NCBI GenBank assembly: GCA_025774935.1
Contig: JALGZK010000003.1
Span: 62,001-126,000 of the forward strand
From: a bacterium
GTDB lineage: Bacteria; Joyebacterota; Joyebacteria; Joyebacterales; Joyebacteraceae
Reading direction: 5' to 3'
Length of the DNA stretch: 64,000 nt
The position numbers were made by a program, and so were the translations under genes. The notes below the pieces were generated by a model that saw only the letters and a list, made by a program, of their open reading frames with translations, ran no database searches and had not been told where the DNA came from. Below, one piece after another: positions 1-8,298 of this stretch (position 1 is its first letter; every line of letters starts with the position of its first letter).

Positions 1-1
1 C

Positions 2-1084
2 GTGACGGCGCCGGGAGGCGAGGCGGGCTACGCGTACATCAACTCGGCGAACAACAACGTCGGCAACCCGCCGGCCCAGACGTGCGCCATCTCGAGCTCC
101 CCGTTCCAGGGGACGTCGATGGCGACGCCGGCCGTGGCGGGCTGCGCTGCCCTCGCGCGGCAGTACTTCACGGAGGGCTGGTATCCGTCAGGCACGGCAT
201 CGCCCGCCGACGAGCACACGCCGAGCGCGGCGCTCATGAAGGCCGTCATCGTGAACTCGGCCGATGACATGTTCGGGAGCGGCTCCCCGCCGAGCGTCCC
301 TAACAACGACGAGGGGTGGGGCCGCGTCCTCCTGGACGACGCGCTCTACTTCGACGGCGACGCCCGCGAGCTCATCGCGGACGACGTGACGCCCGGCGTC
401 GGCCAGGGCGGGACCGAGGTCTTCGAGTTCGAGGTGGACACCGGCGCGGTCCCGCTCGAGATAGTCCTCGTGTGGACCGACTACACGGCGACCTCCGGAT
501 GCGCCATCGCTATCCAGAACAACCTCGACCTGACGGTCACCTCCCCGGGGGGCACGGCCTTCAAGGGTAACGTGTTCGTCGGCGGCCAGTCGGTGACCGG
601 CGGCGCGTACGACGCACGGAACGTCGAGGAGGTCGTGCGTCTCGCGAGCCCGGACGTCGGCGTCTACACCGTCGAGGTCGCGGGCACGACCGTTCCACAC
701 GCGCCGCAGCCGTTCGCGCTCGTGTCGACGGGCTCGTTCGCGAACTGGCCGTCGACGACCGGAATCGACGGAAGAGACCCGGACGACATCGGGCGGCCGT
801 TCGAGTTCGTGTCCGTGACGCCCAACCCGTTCAACCCGTCGACCACGGTCACCTACCGGCTCTTCCCCGTCGGGACCGGAACGGCGCGCGCGACGCTCCG
901 GATCTACAGCGTGGACGGCAGGCTCGTCCGGACGCTCGTCGACCGGGTGCAGGACCCCGGCCGACACGTCGTGACCTGGGACGGCCGCGACGCCGACGGC
1001 TTCGCGGCAGCGAGCGGCGTCTACTTCTGCGAACTGGGCTACGGCGGCGAGATCGAGACGCGGAAGGTGACGCTCTTGAAGTAG
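2..1084 (+). CDS. Subtilisin-like (S8) secreted protease, 3' part, with C-terminal sorting domain
   Basis: This is the 3' end of a secreted S8 serine endopeptidase; the catalytic Asp and His lie upstream of the window. The frame is open from the first base and begins VTAPGG, the usual approach to the active site, so the GTG at base 2 is only a codon. GTSMATPAVAG (visible residues 37-47) carries the nucleophile Ser39, with Ala where many family members have His. A beta-sandwich domain of KP-43 type follows (about 115-240, around LEIVLVWTDY). The last ~85 residues are a FlgD-Ig-like sorting domain (TPNPFNPSTTVTYRL, IYSVDGRLVRTLV, end KVTLLK), known from type IX-like export in FCB bacteria. Extracellular or surface location is inferred. 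A strong hairpin lies about 50 bases downstream. Confidence 0.93.
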   Translation: MTAPGGEAGYAYINSANNNVGNPPAQTCAISSSPFQGTSMATPAVAGCAALARQYFTEGWYPSGTASPADEHTPSAALMKAVIVNSADDMFGSGSPPSVPNNDEGWGRVLLDDALYFDGDARELIADDVTPGVGQGGTEVFEFEVDTGAVPLEIVLVWTDYTATSGCAIAIQNNLDLTVTSPGGTAFKGNVFVGGQSVTGGAYDARNVEEVVRLASPDVGVYTVEVAGTTVPHAPQPFALVSTGSFANWPSTTGIDGRDPDDIGRPFEFVSVTPNPFNPSTTVTYRLFPVGTGTARATLRIYSVDGRLVRTLVDRVQDPGRHVVTWDGRDADGFAAASGVYFCELGYGGEIETRKVTLLK

Positions 1085-1106
1085 AGCTCGTCGAGAGGCG
1101 GCGGGC

Positions 1107-1135
1107 TGGACGCCGTCAGGCAGCGCCTCTATAAT
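1107..1135 (+). promoter_or_regulatory. Candidate promoter for the UbiA-TPR gene
   Basis: A perfect TATAAT at 1130-1135 lies 17 bases after TGGACG (4/6 to TTGACA). It runs straight into the terminator hairpin of the preceding gene, so transcription would begin inside that hairpin. The promoter call is by eye; the -35 is mediocre. Confidence 0.45.
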
Positions 1136-1170
1136 GGGCCCCTGCTCCTCCGGGAGCGGGGGCCCGTTCT
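1136..1170 (+). terminator. Rho-independent terminator after the subtilase
   Basis: A 13-bp stem (arms 1136-1148 and 1153-1165, one T:G wobble) closes a 4-base loop and is followed by GTTCT. It sits about 50 bases after the protease stop codon. The tail is short in T, as in most terminators of this GC-rich window. Confidence 0.7.
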
Positions 1171-1241
1171 CATCGCGGGCGGACTCCCGGCGTGGGTCGC
1201 GCACGCGGCCACGCCGAACCTGGCGAACGAGAGGAGACGCT

Positions 1242-3752
1242 GTGAAGAGACGTCTGGCGGCGGCCATCGAGGGCCTCGAGAGCTCGACCGCCCCGTGGGG
1301 AGCCTGGGCGGCCACGTTCGTCGGGCTCGTCGTGGCGAGGAACCTCCTCGAGGGCGTGCTCGGTCCGTCGCGCGTCCTCGGGTTCAGCCACTTCGCGTCC
1401 CCGTCCGCCCTCATGGTGCTCGACCACTTCCTCCTCTTCTACGTGAGCGTCTTCCTCGCGATCGCGATCCTGCTCTCGTGGGCAGCGCGCGAGGAGATCG
1501 GCCGCGTCATGAAGGCGATGACGCCCGCGTGGACGATCGTCCTCCTCCCGCCGATCGTCGATTTCCTCACGACTGGAGGCGAGGGCGCTCGCCTGAGCTA
1601 CGTCCTCTCCCTCGAGTCGGTCGTCCTCAGGTTCTTCGACCCGCGCGCTGCGGTCGAGCACGTCTCCGCCGGCCAGCGCGTCGAGATTCTCCTCGCGTGC
1701 CACCTCGCGATGCTCTACGTCCGGGTGAAGACCAGGAGCTGGCCCCGCGCGATCGGCACGTTCTTCGCTGTCTACGGCATCGTCGCCGCCCACGGCGTTC
1801 TCCCGAGCGTGTACGCCAGGCTCGCATGGCTCGCGACCGAGGGGACGAAGGTCGCGCACTCGGTCGCGTACGACGCCGCGTTCAAGGCCGGCGGCATGAT
1901 CGTCGAGGAGTCGAGGAAGCTCGCCATCGTGTTCCTCGCGACGTCGACCGCGCTCGGATGGGCGACATTCGGGCGGCACGCTGCCGGCGCCGCCCGCGCG
2001 GTCTGCGCCAACGTCCGGCCGCTCCGGTCGCTTCACTACGTCGTGATGACCGGGTTCGGGATCGCCCTAGCGTGGGCGATCTTCGCCAGGGCGGGCGTCG
2101 CGCTCGGGGGCGCCGGAGACTACCTCGCGATCGTCGCGACGCTCGCGGCGACGTTCTTCGCCTTCCAAGCGTCCGTCTGGCTGAACGACATCTTCGACGT
2201 CGACGCGGACCGGATCGCGGAGCCCGGGCGCCCGCTCCCCGCTGGCACGGTCGACCGCGGGCTCGCCGTTCGGCTCGCCCTGACGTTCGCCGCGACGGCG
2301 CTCCTCTTCGCTCTCAACGTGAAGTACGCCACGTTCCTCACGCTCGCTCTGGCACTCGTCGCCTCGCTTCTCTACTCGGCGCCGCCGCTCAGGCTGAAGA
2401 GGTTTCCGATCGTCGGGACCCTTACGCTCGGGGCCGCTTCGCTCCTGGCCGCGCTCACCGGCTTCTCGGTCCTCGCGGAGGAGAGGGCATTCGTCATCTT
2501 CCCCGCCGGGCTCGCGTGGCTCCTGGTGCTCTCGTTCGGCGCCGCGTTCTCAGCGAAGGACCTCAAGGACACCGAGGGCGATCGTGCGACGGGGACGTAC
2601 TCGTTCCCGGTGCTGCTCGGACCGGCGCGCGGGAAGGCCATCGTCGCTGTGCTCGTCTTCGTCGGCTACCTCCTCGTGCCGCTCCTCCTCCCCTACGCGT
2701 GGCTCGGCTGGACGGCGCTCCTCGCGGGCGCCGCGAGCGTCGCCCTCGTCTATCTGTGGAAGAGGCCGCGGGTCGACCGCGTGCTGCTCGTCCTCTACCT
2801 CGCGTTCGCGCTCCTCACGGCGATCACGGTGGTGAGGGACGTCGAGGCGCTCACCGGCCGGAGCGACCCCCTCATCGACGCGAAGTCGTCGGGGTACGCG
2901 GCGGCGCGTGCGCGGGCCCTGGGCGACCGGGAGAGCGCGGCGCGGGCGTACGCCGCCGCGGCGGAGGTCCAGAGCGACGACCCGAGGCTCCTCGAGCTTG
3001 CGGGCGTCGCCCTCGTTGAGAGCGGCGAGCCCGAGCACGCGCACCGGTTTCTCGAGCGCTCGCTCGGAATCGACCCGTCCTCGCCCGTCGCTCGCGAGTA
3101 CCTCGCAGCGGCGACGGCTCGTGCCGGCTGGGAGGACGAGGCCAGGGAGATCCTGTCGTGGGCGGTCAGCGAGGGAGTGAGACCCGGAGTCATGATCGCA
3201 CAGCTGGGCGAGCTCGACCTCGAGTCGGGCGATGCCATCACGGCGGCGGCCCGGTTCGCAGACGCGCTTTCGCTCGGGAGGCCGGACGTCCCCGTGAGGA
3301 TCAGGCTCGGGGACGCACTCCTCGCGGCCGGCGACGCCGCGGCAGCGACGCGCGAATACGAGACGGTCGTCGAGAGGCGGCCCTCGTCGCACGAGGCCCG
3401 CGACGCGCTCGGACGACTCCTGCACGCGCGAGGTGAACTGGACCGGGCCCTCGAGGAGCTCCGGGAGGCGACGGCGCTCGCTCCCGACGAAGCCCGCTAC
3501 TGGAACAACGTCGCCGTCGTCTACCGCGACCTCGAGATGTACGCGCAGGCGCTCGACGCGCTCGAGACGGCCACCGTCCTCGACCCGAGACTCGCCGACG
3601 CGTACTACAACCGCGGCCGTGTGCTCGGCGCGCTGGGACGGCAAGGAGAAGCGAGGAGGCAGTACCTCCTCGCTCTCGAGATCGATCCGGGCTTCGCCCC
3701 GGCGCGGGCCGCCCTGGCTGAGAACCCACCCGACGGCGGACTTGCCGACTGA
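1242..3752 (+). CDS. UbiA-family prenyltransferase fused to TPR repeats
   Basis: This is a polytopic membrane protein of 836 residues. Residues 1-270 are hydrophobic helices I do not recognise. Residues about 275-545 are a UbiA prenyltransferase core: the first Asp-rich motif NDIFDVDAD is at 315-323 and the second, KDLKDTEGD, is at 439-447. Both Mg2+-diphosphate binding motifs are intact, so transfer of an isoprenoid chain to an acceptor is expected; the acceptor is unknown. From about residue 552 to the end there are TPR-like helical pairs (for example LGDALLAAGDAAAATREYET and YYNRGRVLGALGRQGEARRQ). UbiA enzymes are normally about 300 residues with no such extension, so this is an unusual fusion. 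The start is the GTG preceded by GAGGAG; an upstream in-frame ATG at 1134 lies inside a terminator hairpin and is rejected. Confidence 0.85.
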   Translation: MKRRLAAAIEGLESSTAPWGAWAATFVGLVVARNLLEGVLGPSRVLGFSHFASPSALMVLDHFLLFYVSVFLAIAILLSWAAREEIGRVMKAMTPAWTIVLLPPIVDFLTTGGEGARLSYVLSLESVVLRFFDPRAAVEHVSAGQRVEILLACHLAMLYVRVKTRSWPRAIGTFFAVYGIVAAHGVLPSVYARLAWLATEGTKVAHSVAYDAAFKAGGMIVEESRKLAIVFLATSTALGWATFGRHAAGAARAVCANVRPLRSLHYVVMTGFGIALAWAIFARAGVALGGAGDYLAIVATLAATFFAFQASVWLNDIFDVDADRIAEPGRPLPAGTVDRGLAVRLALTFAATALLFALNVKYATFLTLALALVASLLYSAPPLRLKRFPIVGTLTLGAASLLAALTGFSVLAEERAFVIFPAGLAWLLVLSFGAAFSAKDLKDTEGDRATGTYSFPVLLGPARGKAIVAVLVFVGYLLVPLLLPYAWLGWTALLAGAASVALVYLWKRPRVDRVLLVLYLAFALLTAITVVRDVEALTGRSDPLIDAKSSGYAAARARALGDRESAARAYAAAAEVQSDDPRLLELAGVALVESGEPEHAHRFLERSLGIDPSSPVAREYLAAATARAGWEDEAREILSWAVSEGVRPGVMIAQLGELDLESGDAITAAARFADALSLGRPDVPVRIRLGDALLAAGDAAAATREYETVVERRPSSHEARDALGRLLHARGELDRALEELREATALAPDEARYWNNVAVVYRDLEMYAQALDALETATVLDPRLADAYYNRGRVLGALGRQGEARRQYLLALEIDPGFAPARAALAENPPDGGLAD

Positions 3753-3763
3753 CTCCCCTCCCG

Positions 3764-3794
3764 CACGCCTCCACGACATCAGCCTGCAGGCGTG
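3764..3794. terminator. Weak hairpin between convergent genes
   Basis: Arms CACGCCT (3764-3770) and AGGCGTG (3788-3794) enclose a 17-base loop between the stop codons of two convergent genes. It could act as a weak bidirectional terminator; the loop is long and there is no T-run on either side. Confidence 0.3.
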
Positions 3795-3805
3795 GCGGTC
3801 GCTCT

Positions 3806-4309
3806 CTAGAAGTGGTAGTTCAGTCCGAGCGTCCCCGTCCAGAGCTTGTCTCCGCTCGCGCCGACGTACAGGAGGTTCCCGCGGGCCTCGATCCCGAGGC
3901 TCACGACCGGCGGCACGACCTCCACGCCCGCCCCGAGCTCCCAGCCGAGGCTCCTGTCGGAGCTCCCCGCCGGCCCGGGCGACTCGATCCAGTTCAGCCC
4001 GGCGACACCGTAGTACTTGAGGCTCGTGTCCCGCCCGACGCGCCCCACAAGGACGTCGAGGCCGAAGCCGTCGAACTCGACGTCGTCCTGGTCGAAGGTG
4101 GAGCGGTACCCCTCGAGCGCGATGAGCGGGAGCGGCGTCGCGAGGCGCGCCTTGAAACCCCAGAGAGAGGCCGAGGGGTCTCCGTCGTCCCAGGGGGCGG
4201 CCCTCCCCCCGTAGATGCCGACCCCGATCCCGAGAACCGCCGGCGCCGGCGCGGCCGCGAACGCGAGGAGCGCGACGACCCCAAGCGTCAGAAGTGCGGA
4301 CCGACTCAT
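3806..4309 (-). CDS. Small outer-membrane beta-barrel-like protein
   Basis: This protein of 167 residues has an N-terminal signal peptide (hydrophobic stretch LLTLGVVALLAFAAAPAPA, residues 6-24). Alternating-hydrophobicity strands rich in Gly and aromatics follow (GVGIYGG, LGWELGAGVEV, TGTLGLNYHF). It ends in Phe after a YHF strand, the usual C-terminal signature recognised by the BAM machinery. The architecture suggests a small beta-barrel of the OmpA/OmpW-like size class in the outer membrane. I do not recognise a specific family, and no ligand can be inferred. GAGGAGGG precedes the ATG. It is followed on the same strand by nothing closer than the convergent UbiA-TPR gene. Confidence 0.7.
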   Translation of the reverse strand: MSRSALLTLGVVALLAFAAAPAPAVLGIGVGIYGGRAAPWDDGDPSASLWGFKARLATPLPLIALEGYRSTFDQDDVEFDGFGLDVLVGRVGRDTSLKYYGVAGLNWIESPGPAGSSDRSLGWELGAGVEVVPPVVSLGIEARGNLLYVGASGDKLWTGTLGLNYHF

Positions 4310-4391
4310 CGTGGTTCCCTCCTCTCGCGTGTCGACTCCGGTCGCTCGTCTCGCCTAGTGAAGTCTACCACGAGATCGGGGCCCCGTCCGC

Positions 4392-4916
4392 TCACTCGTT
4401 CGGGTCGAGGTCATCGACGTCGACCGGCTCGGTCTCCAGGAGCTCGTCGATCAGCCGTGCGGTCTCCTCAGAGGGTTCCCAGTGCGCCGCCATCTCCTCG
4501 GTGATGTCGACGAACCTGACGGAGGGACCGTGGTAGAGGAGGTCGTTGTCAATGATGTCGACACCCGCCGCGGCGGCGATGGCGGGCAGCGCATCGGCCA
4601 TCCGCTCGAGAACGTCGTCGATGGGGTCGTCGCCGAAGACCTGACGGTGCAGTCGGTCCTGCTGCGCCGCGGCCTCGCTTCCGATCTCCTCCACGAGCCC
4701 CGCGTCCTCGGCAGCCTCCGCCTCGGACGCCCGTCTCCGGAGATCGGTCACCCACTCCTGGAACGCGTCCGACCGACCCCACGCCAGCGCCACGGCTCTC
4801 GTGTTGAAGGTCCCCACGTGGATCTCGTCGCCGTCGTCGGCCGAGCAACCGGGCGCGGCCACGAGGCACAACCCGACCACGCCCGTGAGCATCGCCATGA
4901 ACAGCCGTGTCCTCAT
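4392..4916 (-). CDS. Putative lipoprotein, function unknown
   Basis: This protein of 174 residues begins MRTRLFMAMLTGVVG and has a lipobox ending in Gly-Cys (LVAAPGC, Cys25 or so), so lipidation and envelope location are expected. The mature part is acidic with a helical, possibly coiled-coil region (LRRRASEAEAAEDAGLVEEI), an acidic C-terminus (DVDDLDPNE) and no domain I can name. The charge pattern and size loosely recall Skp/OmpH-like periplasmic chaperones, but that is weak. The chosen ATG has GGAGGAG seven bases upstream; the ATG seven codons earlier lacks such a site. It lies 42 bases downstream of the XRE regulator on the same strand and may be co-transcribed with it. Confidence 0.7.
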   Translation of the reverse strand: MRTRLFMAMLTGVVGLCLVAAPGCSADDGDEIHVGTFNTRAVALAWGRSDAFQEWVTDLRRRASEAEAAEDAGLVEEIGSEAAAQQDRLHRQVFGDDPIDDVLERMADALPAIAAAAGVDIIDNDLLYHGPSVRFVDITEEMAAHWEPSEETARLIDELLETEPVDVDDLDPNE

Positions 4917-4958
4917 GTCCACTCCTCCCTGCGGCACCCCGGCCGGCGCGGCCGGCCC

Positions 4959-5174
4959 CTACTCCGCTTCCTCGAGATGGAAGACCTCCTCGACGGGCAG
5001 CTCGAAGACCCTCGCGATCCTGATGGCGAGCGCGACCGACGGGTTGTACTTCCCCCGCTCGATCGCGATGACGGTCTGCCGCGCGACCCCGAGACGCTTC
5101 GCGAGCTCCTCCTGAGTCATCTCCCCGTGGAGGAACCTGAGCTTCCTGACCTGGTTGCCGACCTTGTCTCTCAT
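4959..5174 (-). CDS. XRE-family helix-turn-helix transcriptional regulator
   Basis: This protein of 71 residues is made almost entirely of one HTH_3 (Cro/CI-type) domain. The helix-turn-helix core is MTQEELAKRLGVARQTVIAI, followed by ERGKYNPSVALAIRIARVF. This short single-domain type is common in bacteria, often paired with a membrane or secreted protein. It probably binds DNA as a dimer. Its upstream region is a conspicuous AT-rich patch with dyad symmetry, suggesting autoregulation. The ATG used here sits about eight bases after the predicted transcription start and lacks a good Shine-Dalgarno, so the mRNA may be nearly leaderless; a start 12 codons upstream is less likely. The next gene downstream encodes a lipoprotein. 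Confidence 0.88.
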   Translation of the reverse strand: MRDKVGNQVRKLRFLHGEMTQEELAKRLGVARQTVIAIERGKYNPSVALAIRIARVFELPVEEVFHLEEAE

Positions 5175-5181
5175 GCGGACC

Positions 5182-5242
5182 ACTCTGGCAGGTCCCGTTC
5201 CGAATGTCAAATATTGATTACATTCTGTAGTGAACTATTTAC
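5182..5242 (-). promoter_or_regulatory. AT-rich promoter/operator region upstream of the XRE gene
   Basis: On the minus strand a perfect TTGACA (+ strand 5205-5210) is followed 17 bases later by a poor -10 (CAGAGT). Overlapping and upstream of the -35 are dyads: TCAA-ATA-TTGA (5207-5217), nested in TGT-N12-ACA, and TAGT-GA-ACTA (5228-5237). The 40-base patch is far more AT-rich than its surroundings. An operator for the adjacent XRE protein is inferred. Confidence 0.45.
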
Positions 5243-5260
5243 ATCCGCGGACAAGGAAGC

Positions 5261-5288
5261 GGGGCCTTCCGAAGCCCGGAAAGGCCCC
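5261..5288 (-). terminator. Possible terminator of the spermidine-synthase-like gene
   Basis: Arms GGGGCCTT (5261-5268) and AAGGCCCC (5281-5288) form a perfect 8-bp stem around a 12-base loop that can pair further. It lies about 120 bases beyond the stop codon of the minus-strand gene. There is no clear T-run. Confidence 0.4.
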
Positions 5289-5406
5289 ATCTTGCCGCCT
5301 CTTCCGCCAGCAGCCCCTCAGGCGCCCACTCTTGCCACATGACGAACGTTCGGTGCCTGAGGGCCCCGGCACACGTCAGGGTCCGGTTTCGTCGCTCCTG
5401 AGCCCC

Positions 5407-8031
5407 CTAATCGACCCGCTCCCGACGGGAGATCCTGACCGCCCTGTTCCCGAGGTAGGGCGCGTCCCGGTCCTCCGGGTTGATCGCGAGCGCGCGCTCG
5501 TACGCCTCGACCTCGGCCCGCAGGTTTCTGGCGATGTGGTGAAGGTGGCCGGCGAGCACGTAGGTCGTCGCCGCGTAGTACGTCCGCATCTCTGCGACGG
5601 CGGCCTCCGCCTCCTCCGGGGTCGCGCCCCAGTTCACCACCACGTCGTCGGGGAAGCTCCTCGCCTCGACGATCTCCCTCAGGTTCATCCACTCACCCCG
5701 CTCGCGAATCATGTTCCGTGGAGCCCTGAACTCGATGAGTGGTCGGTCCTCGGTGTTGAGCAGGCCCTCCCCCACGTAAGGACCCACCGCGCGGCCGTGG
5801 ACCGCGAGGCAGTCGACGATCTCGAGCGGGCGGTCCATCCGTACGACTGCAAGGTCGGCTCGAACCGCTTCCACCTCGAGCGAGCGGCGCACCCTCTCGA
5901 GATCGAGGAAGAGCGGGTTCGCGCTGCCCATCGCGACGCTGTAGGCCTCGACGGTGTTGTTCATGTACCAGATGATCACGTGCGGGAAGACCGCGCGCAG
6001 GGTCCGCACGATCATCTTGTACTCCGCTGGAGACAGAAGATACGTGGGCAGCCAGAAGGACAGGATGCCGTCGTCGGCCAGCCTGTCTTTGCAGAGCTCA
6101 AAGTACTCCCGGGTGTAGAGGTTCCCGTTCCCCACGTAGCGGGGGTGGATCGAGTCCGAGAGGATCACGTCGTACTTGTGGTCGGTCGCGAGCACGTAGT
6201 TCCTGGCGTCTTCGATCGTCAGCGACACGCGGGGGTCGTCGAGCACTCCGCGGCCCATCGACGCGAAGTGCATCGTCGACGCTTCGATCACCGCCGGGGA
6301 GATCTCCACGCAGTCGATCCGCTCGATTCCCGGATGCGTCGCGATCGAAGAACACGTCCCGCCGCTCCCGAACCCGATCTGCATGACGCTCTTCGGATCG
6401 GGGTGAGTGAGAAGCGGGAGGTGCGCCTGGAGCTTCTGCGTCGCAAGGAACCCGAACTTCGTTCCCGCGACGTTGAGGCCGTTGATGTCCAGCACCATAT
6501 TCCCCGAGGGAGCGCGGTGGACGGTCACCGTCCCGCTCGTGCTCTCGTCGACGTAGACGAGACGCATGTTCCGTTCGGCCGTCTCGTACATCCGAACGAA
6601 GACGTCGTCTCCTATCGTCGCGACCGCCAGAACCACCACGACGATCCCGACGACCACCGCGGCGGGACCGGACGGTCGCAGGGCGCGAGCGGGCTCGCGA
6701 GAGGGCCGCTTTCGCCCCCTCCTGCGGACACCGGCGTTGGGCGACGGACCACGTGTGGGCGCGAGCCAGAGGATCGTCGCCCCGAGGGCGATCGAGATCG
6801 ATGCGGTCGCGATGGCGGACGTCCTGACGCCGAGGGCTCCGACGAGGACGAAGCTCGCGAGGAAGGCCCCGACGATCGCGCCGAGGGTGTTGACCGCGCT
6901 CACGTTCCCGATGCTGCGGCCGACCGCCGCCCTGCTCCTCGTGTAGATCTTCGCCGCTATCGGGAAGCTCGCACCCATCATGAATGTCGGAACGAGGAGC
7001 AGGAGGAACGCCACTCCCATTTTCCAGAGCGTGAACTGCCACCAGGGGTCGGGCGTGTCGATGCCGACACCCTCACCCGTGAGAATCTCGAGGAACGAGT
7101 CCCGGAGCCCGATGAGCGGCGCGAAGAGCGGAATGAGGAGGATCGCGAAGAGCCCGATCGCAAACTGGAGGCCACCGAACAGCCGGAGTCCGACCTCACG
7201 TCTGTCGATGAAGCGCGAGACGACGGCGCTTCCGACGGCGATGCCGAAGAGGAAGCTCATGAGCACGAGACTGAACGAGTGCACGAAGTTCCCGAGGACG
7301 TAGACCATGATGCGGGTCCAGAGAACCTCATGCGAGAGGGCGGCGAGGCCGGCGATCCCAGCGCCCAGGAGCACGAGCCGCGTCTCCAGTCGGGCCCCGG
7401 GGGCGGGGTCGGGAACGGCCGGTTCTCGCTCGACGCGGGTCCGGGGCGCGTGCGTCGCTTCGGACTCAGCGCCCGCTTGTCCGGCCGAGAGTCGCGAGCC
7501 GACGACGATCGCCGTCACGCCCACGGCGGCGTTCACCGAAGCCGCGATGAGGGACGTCGCGCGGATCCCGACCAGCTCGATGAGGAGGAAGCCGGCAGCG
7601 AACGTCCCGACCATGGCACCGAACGTGTTGACCGAGTAGAGCGAGGCGACCGTCGAGCCGAGCCGGGGCAGACGCCGGGTCGCGAACCTCACGACGACGG
7701 GGAGGGTCGCCCCCATAAGCGTCGTCGGTATCACCAGAGCGATGAAGCAGAGTCCGAACCGAAGGAGCGTCAGAGCCTGGAACGAGGTGGAGTACTGACG
7801 GAACGCGGCCACGTGCACCGCGGTGATCCCCCTGAGGATGAACGGAAACACGACCGCGAAGACCGCGATGCCGAGCTGGAGGATCCCGTAGAGGGCGAGC
7901 GGGGGAACCCTGCCCCGGTCGGCGTACCGTCCGAAGAGGTAGCTCCCGAGCGCGAGACCCGCCATGAACGACGTGACCACGGCACCCATCGCGTAGACCG
8001 TGGCGCCGAACGTCCCGACGAGCATGCGCAT
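5407..8031 (-). CDS. Fused membrane/spermidine-synthase-like protein with C-terminal TPR
   Basis: This is a large membrane enzyme-like protein. The first half holds two similar blocks of transmembrane helices of the spermidine-synthase-associated, MFS-like type (VTSFMAGLALGSYLFGRYAD and LVLMSFLFGIAVGSAVVSRF are repeat equivalents). From about residue 450 there is a spermidine-synthase-like Rossmann domain with a nucleotide/SAM loop (QIGFGSGGTCSS, about 545) and an acidic motif LSDSIHPRY (about 625). A single TPR-like unit ends the protein. Substrate unknown; aminopropyl or methyl transfer is only family inference. The ATG given is the first in frame, but family homology continues upstream in the same frame (LLLALLFFSGSSALVYQVVW, 8032-8094, the expected first helix) to a stop at 8211-8209 with no ATG, GTG or TTG. 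The real start may be a CTG near 8196, or there is a frameshift. Confidence 0.85.
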   Translation of the reverse strand: MRMLVGTFGATVYAMGAVVTSFMAGLALGSYLFGRYADRGRVPPLALYGILQLGIAVFAVVFPFILRGITAVHVAAFRQYSTSFQALTLLRFGLCFIALVIPTTLMGATLPVVVRFATRRLPRLGSTVASLYSVNTFGAMVGTFAAGFLLIELVGIRATSLIAASVNAAVGVTAIVVGSRLSAGQAGAESEATHAPRTRVEREPAVPDPAPGARLETRLVLLGAGIAGLAALSHEVLWTRIMVYVLGNFVHSFSLVLMSFLFGIAVGSAVVSRFIDRREVGLRLFGGLQFAIGLFAILLIPLFAPLIGLRDSFLEILTGEGVGIDTPDPWWQFTLWKMGVAFLLLLVPTFMMGASFPIAAKIYTRSRAAVGRSIGNVSAVNTLGAIVGAFLASFVLVGALGVRTSAIATASISIALGATILWLAPTRGPSPNAGVRRRGRKRPSREPARALRPSGPAAVVVGIVVVVLAVATIGDDVFVRMYETAERNMRLVYVDESTSGTVTVHRAPSGNMVLDINGLNVAGTKFGFLATQKLQAHLPLLTHPDPKSVMQIGFGSGGTCSSIATHPGIERIDCVEISPAVIEASTMHFASMGRGVLDDPRVSLTIEDARNYVLATDHKYDVILSDSIHPRYVGNGNLYTREYFELCKDRLADDGILSFWLPTYLLSPAEYKMIVRTLRAVFPHVIIWYMNNTVEAYSVAMGSANPLFLDLERVRRSLEVEAVRADLAVVRMDRPLEIVDCLAVHGRAVGPYVGEGLLNTEDRPLIEFRAPRNMIRERGEWMNLREIVEARSFPDDVVVNWGATPEEAEAAVAEMRTYYAATTYVLAGHLHHIARNLRAEVEAYERALAINPEDRDAPYLGNRAVRISRRERVD

Positions 8032-8228
8032 CCAGACGACCTGGTAGACCAGCGCGCTCGATCCCGAGAAGAACAGGAGGGCGAGCAGAAGCCTGCGGCG
8101 CCGGGCGTCCGCGGCTTCGAGCAGGGAAGGTGTCGCACGGCCGGCCGCGTCGCGGCCGGCGTCGGTGGGCGTTCTCCGCCCGCGTCTGGCAACCAGTGGC
8201 CACCCCCATCAGGAGACCAAACGCCTCT

Positions 8229-8265
8229 GTGGGCCCGGGGCGATCGTCCGGTCAAGAGGGCCCAC
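8229..8265 (-). other. Long-loop hairpin at the 5' end of the predicted leader
   Basis: Perfect 8-base arms GTGGGCCC (8229-8236) and GGGCCCAC (8258-8265) enclose 21 bases. It falls at the predicted transcription start of the minus-strand gene below and would form the first structure of its leader. It may stabilise the mRNA; no known riboswitch is recognised. Confidence 0.4.
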
Positions 8266-8269
8266 TGAG

Positions 8270-8298
8270 AGCATACAGCACACCATGGTGGCTGACAA
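8270..8298 (-). promoter_or_regulatory. Promoter for the spermidine-synthase-like gene
   Basis: The minus strand reads TTGTCA (5/6 to consensus), 17 bases, then TATGCT (4/6). The predicted start point, about 8263, lies just upstream of a GTGGGCCC hairpin and roughly 55 bases before the first plausible translation start. Confidence 0.55.

Noticed and set aside
1134-1241. ATG at 1134 as the UbiA-TPR start
   Set aside because: It lies in a terminator hairpin; the GTG at 1242 has a good Shine-Dalgarno.
5230-8268. A 1012-codon open frame on the plus strand, opposite the spermidine-synthase-like gene
   Set aside because: The product is a monotonous His/Arg/Asp/Val-rich sequence typical of the antisense of GC-rich coding DNA, while the minus strand has clear domains.
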